From the NCBI GenBank assembly GCA_037951105.1, contig JBAMJV010008088.1, positions 1 through 64,000 on the forward strand: DNA of 64,000 nucleotides, read 5' to 3'. A program made the position numbers and the translations under genes. The stretch is from Echinarachnius parma. Taxonomy: Eukaryota > Echinodermata > Echinoidea > Clypeasteroida > Echinarachniidae. The number at the start of each line of letters is the position of its first letter. The stretch's first letter is position 1. Below the pieces are notes generated by a model. That model did no database searches. It was not told the DNA's origin and was given only the letters and a program-made list of their open reading frames with translations. Shown here piece by piece: positions 57,712 through 64,000 of the stretch.

Positions 57712-58318
57712 TAACTCAAGTGAACGCTACCGCAGAGCGGTAGCGTTCAAGGTCGGGCTCATAGTGCCCCCGAATTTATGCGCTAATGTGCACAATAAGT
57801 GTGCTTAAAATTATAGATATGATACGGTACTTACCACCGTGTAGATGATACATATGTTATGCAACTATGGGGTGGATCAGAATGATGATTTTTCGCTCCA
57901 TTCCGCATCAAAATGAGTGATTTATGCACCTCCTCGACTTCTATCTGTGTTGTATCGCGACTTCTGAACGATCGATGATCGCGCGAACGGTCTCCATTCA
58001 AGTACCGCGCCCGCCGAATAGACGGCAGATCTGACTCGCGCGTTTAGTGGTACCGTACGGTAATCGATCGTTCAGAAGTCGCGATACAACACAGATAGAA
58101 GTCGAGGAGGTGCATAAATCACTCATTTTGATGCGGAATGGAGCGAAAAATCATCATTCTGATCCACCCCATAGTTGCATAACATATGTATCATCTACAC
58201 GGTGGTAGGTACCGTATCATATCTATAATTTTAAGCACACTTATTGTGCACATTAGCGCATAAATTCGGGGGCACTATGAGCCCGACCTTGAACGCGCGG
58301 TAGCGTTCACTTGAGTTA
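57712..58318. mobile_element. Foldback element with 9-bp target duplication
   Basis: Arms of 265 bp (57712-57976) and 256 bp (58063-58318) are near-perfect inverted copies starting TAACTCAAGTGAACGCTACC; they differ mainly by a 9-bp AGAGCGGTA insertion. Flanked by GGGCGCTAC at 57703-57711 and 58319-58327. Long arms with a 9-bp duplication resemble Mutator-type miniature elements. It lies in the intron between the two THAP exons. Confidence 0.9.
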
Positions 58319-58676
58319 GGGCGCTACCAGTTCACAAGTGTAGCCATACTTCGGCGCCGGCACTCTACGCGGCTAGCTACCCGTGACTCGCGCTTGATGA
58401 GTACCCTCCTAAGCTAAGTAACTAACTGGTATTTTCAAACCGGCATTTGAAGATGAATTCTAAATATTCTGCTGTGGATTTTACAAGAATGTTATTATTT
58501 AAAGTACAGAAGGTTCCGCATTGAGAAAACTTTGTTGTTCCAGTGGTTTTGAGTGTAATATTCATAAGCTTGAAAAAAAGGTGTCCATTTATTTTAAGTA
58601 CTGTAGGTTACCCCATGATACTTCATTACTTGCACAGAATTATTGTTTTGGTATTTCTCTTTTTTTTAAATTTTAG

Positions 58677-58788
58677 ACTACCCCTTGGCAATTCAGCATT
58701 GACAGTGGCTCGTGAAGATCAGCCGGGATGACTTCACACCAGGGAAATTTTCTCTGCAGTGAACATTTCCTGAAAGAGGATATGAGAG
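58677..58788 (+). pseudogene. THAP domain exon 2 (P-element transposase relic)
   Basis: Blocks KLPLGNSAL, WLVKISRDDFTPGKFS and LCSEHFLKEDMRG follow each other as in a THAP domain (Trp, 'FxP.K.S.LCSEHF', last ligands Cys and His). They are in three frames: +1 at ACAG before TGG, and another break before CTCTGC. Flanked by a tttttag-type acceptor and GAG|gtgagt. Confidence 0.88.
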
Positions 58789-59716
58789 GTGAGTTTCTCA
58801 TTTTTGTTTTTAATAATTTTAAGCATTTTATATTGAACTTCATATGATATCACCATATCATTCAGTCTAGATGACTACAGATGTATACTAGTACTAGTAC
58901 TAGTAGTACTTAGTAGCGGCATTATCATGATTTAAAGCTAGCCATGGGGGGTGCAGTCATTTCTGTGACACAGTTGAGCACGCTCTCTAATTCTTACTGG
59001 AGAGAATTATTATGATGCGGTCTGAGTTTGTACCGTGCAATGAACAAAGGACATGAATCCTGACCTCGGCATTGCAGCAAATCTTGCACAGCTCGGTGAG
59101 TTAAGAGTGGTGACTTGAAATGATAGGCTGCAGGTTTAATTCCACATCGGTATCTGTTTTTTTTCCTATAGTGTAAGTGAGGTAAGGATTGATTCCGTCA
59201 GGAAAATAAAGTCTTTTTTTATTAAAGACATCTATTCTAAGTTGAAATACAAAAAAAAAGGGTGTTTACTTTTGTTTTAATTGTTGTGGCCCTCATTTGC
59301 ACACCTTTCCTTTTTTTGATTAAATTCCACTGCTGTTCTTGATTTTAAGAATAGCTCTCTCCAATTTTCGTAACAGTCTTATGCAAAAGGCAAAAATATC
59401 TCCAAAAAAAATTAAAATGAAACAGTTTTTGCCACGATCCATTATAAAATGACCGGAGAGATTTTCCCTTCTCTTATAAAATCTACCTTTGAACTAATTT
59501 ATTTGCCGTCTTTGAAAATGTACATTTTGTAATGTAATTATACAATTTCATAATTTACATGTGGAATGATTTTAAAAGAAATTTATGCTTATTGCTAAAA
59601 TGTTCTTTGCAGAAATGGCAACATTTTGTGTTCTGTGGAGTTTGTGACAACTTCAGTTGCCATATTTTTTAATGAATATTTTCTGTTAATTAAAAAATCT
59701 ATTTTCTATCATGCAG

Positions 59717-60016
59717 GAGGGCCTTGGTAAACCATGGGCCTATGAAGACATCAAACAAGTTCATTGACGAGGTCCAAGGGCAGGTAATGTCTTCAATAAG
59801 AAGCGAAGTGTTCATCGATCTTGAAGAGCACTTCTGTGAGTAGAACCTGGAGAGTGAAGATGATCATGGGAATCGGCTTGTAAAGCAAATCAGTGGACTC
59901 TGCATCAGAACTCTCTTACATCACCATGGTCGCCTGTTCACTGGACGCTATGTAAAGCACAACAAAGACTCTGAACGGCACATCCTGACCAAGAAAATCT
60001 TATTTCTTGGGGAGTA
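59717..60016 (+). pseudogene. Probable transposase C-terminal exon relic
   Basis: About 98 codons open except for one in-frame TAG: TSNKFIDEVQGQVMSSIRSE, VFIDLEEHFCE, stop, DDHGNRLVKQISGLCIRTLL, HHHGRLFTGRYVKHNKDSER, KKILFLGE. It is preceded by catgcag and ends at TAA. Composition is protein-like. I do not recognise the family; membership in the P-element transposase is inferred from position and strand. Confidence 0.55.
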
Positions 60017-60019
60017 AAC

Positions 60020-60987
60020 TAACAGAAAAACAAAATAAAACACAAGGGATTTCAGCCTTAAAGGGGAAGTTCAGTAGTGATTGATTTGTAATTGTTGCAG
60101 TCTTTTTTTCTTTCTAAAAACTGAAAAGCCAGCTACACTTTGTATGTTGCAGGAAAAAAGCCTGCTTATAGTAGATACATCCAACTAGAGGTTTTCTTTT
60201 CTCACTGTATGCATACAACTCTTGTGGAAGTTATCCCCAAACCTGGTAATTTTAGTGTGCCCACAATTTGAGAGATGCACAAAAAGTGAGAGCAACTAGT
60301 AATATAAATGGCTCAATATAGTAATAGATTCAATACTTTCTTGTAGATATGTGCTATACTGATTTTATCTTCTTGCTGTTTCAATCAAACATCACACAAA
60401 ATTCAATACATATCTATTTTCCTTATCATCATGTCTGCTGGAATCAGGGGCGGCGCCAGGGTGTTTGCTTAGGGAGGGCAAAATGCCTTGCAACTTCTTG
60501 GGGGGGGGGGGGGGGGAGGGGAGGGGGACCTCTGACACTTTTTGTTGTTGACATCAACAAATTTTCCCCAAAAAAATTATAATGGGGGGGGGGGGGATTG
60601 TTCCAGAATAAAGAGAAAAATAAACTGCCCCAAATTAGACCTCAATTGTCACAGTTATATGTTGCGACCGCTCATAGGAGTTATTTTAGCCAAAATAATC
60701 TGAGAATCCTAAATTGGCAACATATGAACAGATTGAAGATCACTATTTTAGTGCAAATTGGAAACTTTTTAGATTGGAATGAATTGCCAAATGTTCATAT
60801 TTTATTTTGTCTATACAAAACTTGAAGTTTCACTTAATTTTAGTAAAAAATAATGACATTTCTGTATCCAATTCGATGATACAATAGAGATTTATTCCAT
60901 CATTGCAATACATTAAATGTGGTCTTCGTTCTCAATGGGACTGTTCTTGTATCCAAGTAGTTTATCTATGATAGGGTAAATAGAAAT
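60020..60987. other. P-element interior, unassigned
   Basis: No transposase core seen. Two poly-G runs (60495-60515 and 60582-60597) flank sequence with GGCGGCGCCAGGGTG, possibly another inserted repeat. Confidence 0.4.
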
Positions 60988-62103
60988 TTAAAGGGGTAGT
61001 TTAGTTTTGGTAGAGAGGGCACTGCACATCACAATTTTTTTGTGAGGTAATAAAAAACTGAGTGTCGAATTTGAGAGAACATGCAATTTGAATGGCAGAA
61101 TAAACTTTATTTGGTCAAAATCGACCCAGAAACGGCGGAAATATTGATAACTAGAAGGCCGACAAAGTCAGCATACCCACGCCTCCCATTAGCCCTGTTC
61201 TACCCCTTCGTCGGCCTCAACCCAGTCTAGATGTATTCAATATGTAAAAATGAACATCTGTTCATCTTCACATTAGTGTCGGGTCAATAATAATTATTAA
61301 ATAAATAAATGTATTTTTCGGAAACTTACCAATTTCTTGGCGCTTCAAAGTTCAGATCAGCGTGTTGCAATTCAATTCCGTTCCGTATTAATTAACCCGG
61401 AATCGAAAGTACCGTACCATAACATATGGTACCGTGCGCGCGATCGCGATGCACACCTGGACTAAACTTGTTAGTTGCTGCTCGATTGGATTCAGCGCGA
61501 GCGAGGTTACCGTATACGTACCGCGCCTATAACGTGCAGATATTATTTAGGCACACACGTGCATTAAATACATACTCAAACTTCAAGGTTCCACAGAATT
61601 TGCAGGGGTCAACCAATCATCACCAAAATCTAATCGATTCTTCCATGTCACTATCCAAACATTCCCTGAAAATTTGGTGCAAATCCGTTCACCCGTTCTC
61701 TAGTTATCTTGTACACAAACAAACAAACAAACAAAAAAAAAAAAAAAAAAACAGACAAACAAACAAACATACGGAACCCTTTACATAACCCCCTGCCGAT
61801 TTCATCGGCGTGGGTAAATATATCTGATCTTATAATTATTTGGGGCCCAAATAATTAGATGATTCTTTGAAAAAAAAAAAAAATGCTTGCACTTTGAAAA
61901 ATGGTTGAAACCAAGTCTTTTTTAAAAAGCGCCCTCTTGTGTTTTAATGGCTCTTTTTGAATGATAACAGCATTTTTACTTAGTCGTTTGTAATTGTGTA
62001 TACCTTTCCAGCATGGTGGATTTATAACTATTAGTTTATAATGTTACTGTGCAGGTTTTGGCTACTAAAGTTCAGCCTTACCAAAACTAAACTGCCCCTT
62101 TAA
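60988..62103. mobile_element. TTAA element inside the P element, itself interrupted
   Basis: Same family as 41595-42139 (TTAAAGGGGTAGTTTAG and CTAAACTGCCCCTTTAA ends). Its sequence is split by 61151-61814; the intact copy shows the unoccupied site. Confidence 0.88.
61151..61814. mobile_element. Element with TAA target duplication nested in a TTAA element
   Basis: Runs from CTAGAAGGCCGACAAAGTC to CATCGGCGTGGG, flanked by TAA on both sides. The uninterrupted relative near 41750-41765 has one TAA at this point. Contains an AAAC run and a GC-rich left half. Start CTAGA and TAA duplication link it to the family at 4679-6079. Confidence 0.8.
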
Positions 62104-62460
62104 CATTATTATACATGTATAAGAGGTATAAAGCATCTGCTCTTTGATTTAAAACCACCATTATGATGGACAAAACTGTGAGAAATTAACCAGAACTATT
62201 TATTGATTTGTTTGAATTGAATTTATCTATGGAAAAAACCATTGGGTTATTTCTCTAAGATCAATAAATTTACATTTAGATCACATGTTCATTGACTGAC
62301 TGTTTATTTAAATGAGTATAAATAATTTTGTATCGTGATTCGTGAATTGGCCTATAGCAATATTGAAATGTGAGAAATGCTGTGTCTGTGTTATAGAGAA
62401 TCCCTTAATATTTTATGAGGAGATACATGTACAATTATTTATTGAATTTAATGATTGAAG

Positions 62461-62638
62461 TACAGTGGAATCTCGTTATAACAAGGTCCTTGGGACCAAG
62501 AAACTTGACTTGTTATATCAAGTTTCTCATTCAGGCTAAACAAAAAAATATATAAATAGTTGGGGACCAGCAAATTACCTTGTTATACGCAGGTTTTGTT
62601 ACTTATATCCGACCTCTTTATAACGAGAGTCCGCTGTA
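62461..62638. mobile_element. TA-flanked MITE in the P element
   Basis: TACAGTGGAATCTCGTTATA to TATAACGAGAGTCCGCTGTA; same family as 20061-20223. Confidence 0.8.
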
Positions 62639-63094
62639 CAATTTGATTTTTTTATGTGTTCATTTTTTTTTTTACTTTTAGAAATGAATCGACAAAGTAC
62701 ATGAACCTGATTTTGTGAAAGGGCAACAGACTACAATTGATTTAGGAAATTTTCTGCAATGAACAAAAAGTGTGCTGATATGATTTGATAGATTGGTGGA
62801 TGAATGGCATGCTTGAAGGATGGATAAATGAATGGTTGGTTGAATGGATGGTTGAATGTGTGGGAAAATACAAAGCTTATTTTGACATTTTAAATTGAAA
62901 CTTTCCTATTCGCAGGGGAAGTTCATCTTTCCAACCCACCCCTCCTCAACAAACACACATTCACACACATAAATCCATAACAATACAATAGTGAAGAGCA
63001 TGCTCCATCGCGTAATAAATCCAGGCTTGACACTATAGCTTCAAGTGAACAAAATAAAGAGAATACTTATAGTATAGAACAATTATCCCCCCCC

Positions 63095-63125
<31 letters not shown>

Positions 63126-63179
63126 TAAAAATAAAAAATCTATATATTATATGCACATATTATATATGTATATAAAACA

Positions 63180-63245
63180 CGAGAATAAATGAAATACTCT
63201 GTGGAAAAAAACAAATTTTCCCACGGAGTATTTCATTTATTCTCG
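63180..63245. repeat. Short near-perfect hairpin
   Basis: CGAGAATAAATGAAATACTC and its inverted copy, 28-bp stem with a short A/T loop including TGGAAAAAAACAAATTTTCC. Confidence 0.8.
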
Positions 63246-64000
63246 TTGTTTTCTATAAATTTCGACTCCGAGCAGTTCATGTATATATATGTTTATAATC
63301 TTCATTGTAATTTTCAGATTGTGTCTTGCGAAATCAAGGCCAAACACCGACTTGTATCATCAGTCAGTGCGAAGGGCATGTGCAGCGCGTGCGGAGACTC
63401 GCGGCACATTGCCCGACATAATAATGGCGGACTATGCTCCATGCGATCACAGAGCCTTTGCGCGCGAGCCATTGCGAGTCCGCACTCTAGTACCTATATA
63501 TAACTCTATGATTCAGCCATACTCCCAAATGAATGTAGATATCATAAATGTATTACCCACATGACATTGCCGATTTAATTTTTTTTTTCATTTTGCAATA
63601 TTTTGGAAAATAAAAAGGTTTAAAAATGGCTAAAATTCAGGATAAAATGCATTGAAAAATATGCATTATTTTACGCTATAATTTGTTTTCTTTTATTTTT
63701 GTCAAATCAGTTTTTTGAAATTGTTGTTAGGTATATTCTGGTAGATCAAGCAATTGGCAACACTTTCATAACTGTTTGAAAAAGTCTCATTGGGCTAGTT
63801 TCAAAATAAATCTCACGAAAGTTGGTGTTCTGAAATCGATTTTCGGCCGAATTTGTCAAAATTTTCGCCGGAGCCTTTTTCGTAGGCGAATTTATGCATT
63901 TATTTCCGTAAATCTTAAGATTTTCAATCAGGTAAGTGATTTTAGACACTTAGTGAACTTATAAAAGCTCTTAAAAACAATTATTTGTTTCATCAAAAAA

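Larger units (their letters stand above)
57397..63510 (+). mobile_element. P-element-type transposon, 6.1 kb, decayed
   Basis: 36-bp identical terminal inverted repeats at 57397-57432 and 63475-63510, starting CATAGAGTTATATATAGG. They are flanked by an 8-bp direct repeat ATTCAGCC (57389-57396 and 63511-63518). Subterminal regions are also loosely inverted (CTGTGA, TGGAGCA, GTCGGGCAA words). Inside is a plus-strand two-exon THAP domain, the DNA-binding domain of P-element transposases, plus a possible C-terminal exon. Ends starting CA, 8-bp duplications and THAP together fit the P superfamily. The catalytic core is not recognisable; lesions and nested insertions show the copy is inactive. Confidence 0.85.

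Noticed and set aside
57553-58788. Functional host THAP gene with a selenocysteine
   Set aside because: Two frameshifts in exon 2, a 600-bp foldback in the intron, and transposon termini around it all indicate a dead transposase.
59095-59165. Second tRNA-derived SINE
   Set aside because: A B-box-like GGTTTAATTCC is present but no convincing A box at the right spacing.

Overview
This is animal genomic DNA: spliced genes with GT-AG introns, many interspersed and nested DNA transposons, microsatellites and satellites, and no operons. The repeat families and the single protein family present suggest a marine invertebrate, most likely a deuterostome (cephalochordate, echinoderm or hemichordate). 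I cannot name the species from the sequence alone.

The backbone of the window is one large minus-strand gene of the alpha-2-macroglobulin (A2M) / thioester-protein family. I could place 31 exons between 52622 and 705. They total about 4.58 kb, or about 1,527 codons, and splice phases agree at every junction except those of one damaged MG2 exon. In order they cover MG1, MG2, MG3, MG4, MG5, MG6 with an Arg-rich bait region, MG7, CUB, the thioester domain with an intact GCGEQ motif, and the receptor-binding domain ending at a YDYY motif. The signal-peptide exon (above 52622) and the last short exon (below position 1) were not found. The predicted product is a secreted pan-protease trap: cleavage of the bait would expose the thioester, which then couples to the attacking protease.

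The introns are unusual. Fragments of exon edges, each carrying a splice junction, are tandemly duplicated in the introns beside at least eight exons. Introns also hold a 6.6-kb foldback element (4291-10902), whose inner 2.38 kb recurs almost identically at 13710-16087. There are many TTAA-flanked miniature elements, hairpin MITEs with 3-bp AAT target duplications, a 2-kb 13-bp satellite (33057-35030), a 49-bp minisatellite (3675-4206), a 152-bp tandem repeat with nuclear-receptor-like hexamers (4900-5990), and CAT/ATC microsatellites.

Upstream of the A2M gene (52.6-64 kb) I see no intact gene. This region holds a hAT-type element (55428-56790, 8-bp target duplication) and a 6.1-kb P-element-type transposon (57397-63510). 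The latter has 36-bp identical terminal inverted repeats, an 8-bp target duplication and a decayed two-exon THAP DNA-binding domain. It has itself been invaded by a foldback element with a 9-bp target duplication, a TTAA element containing a further nested element, and smaller MITEs. It is the most distinctive mobile element of the window.
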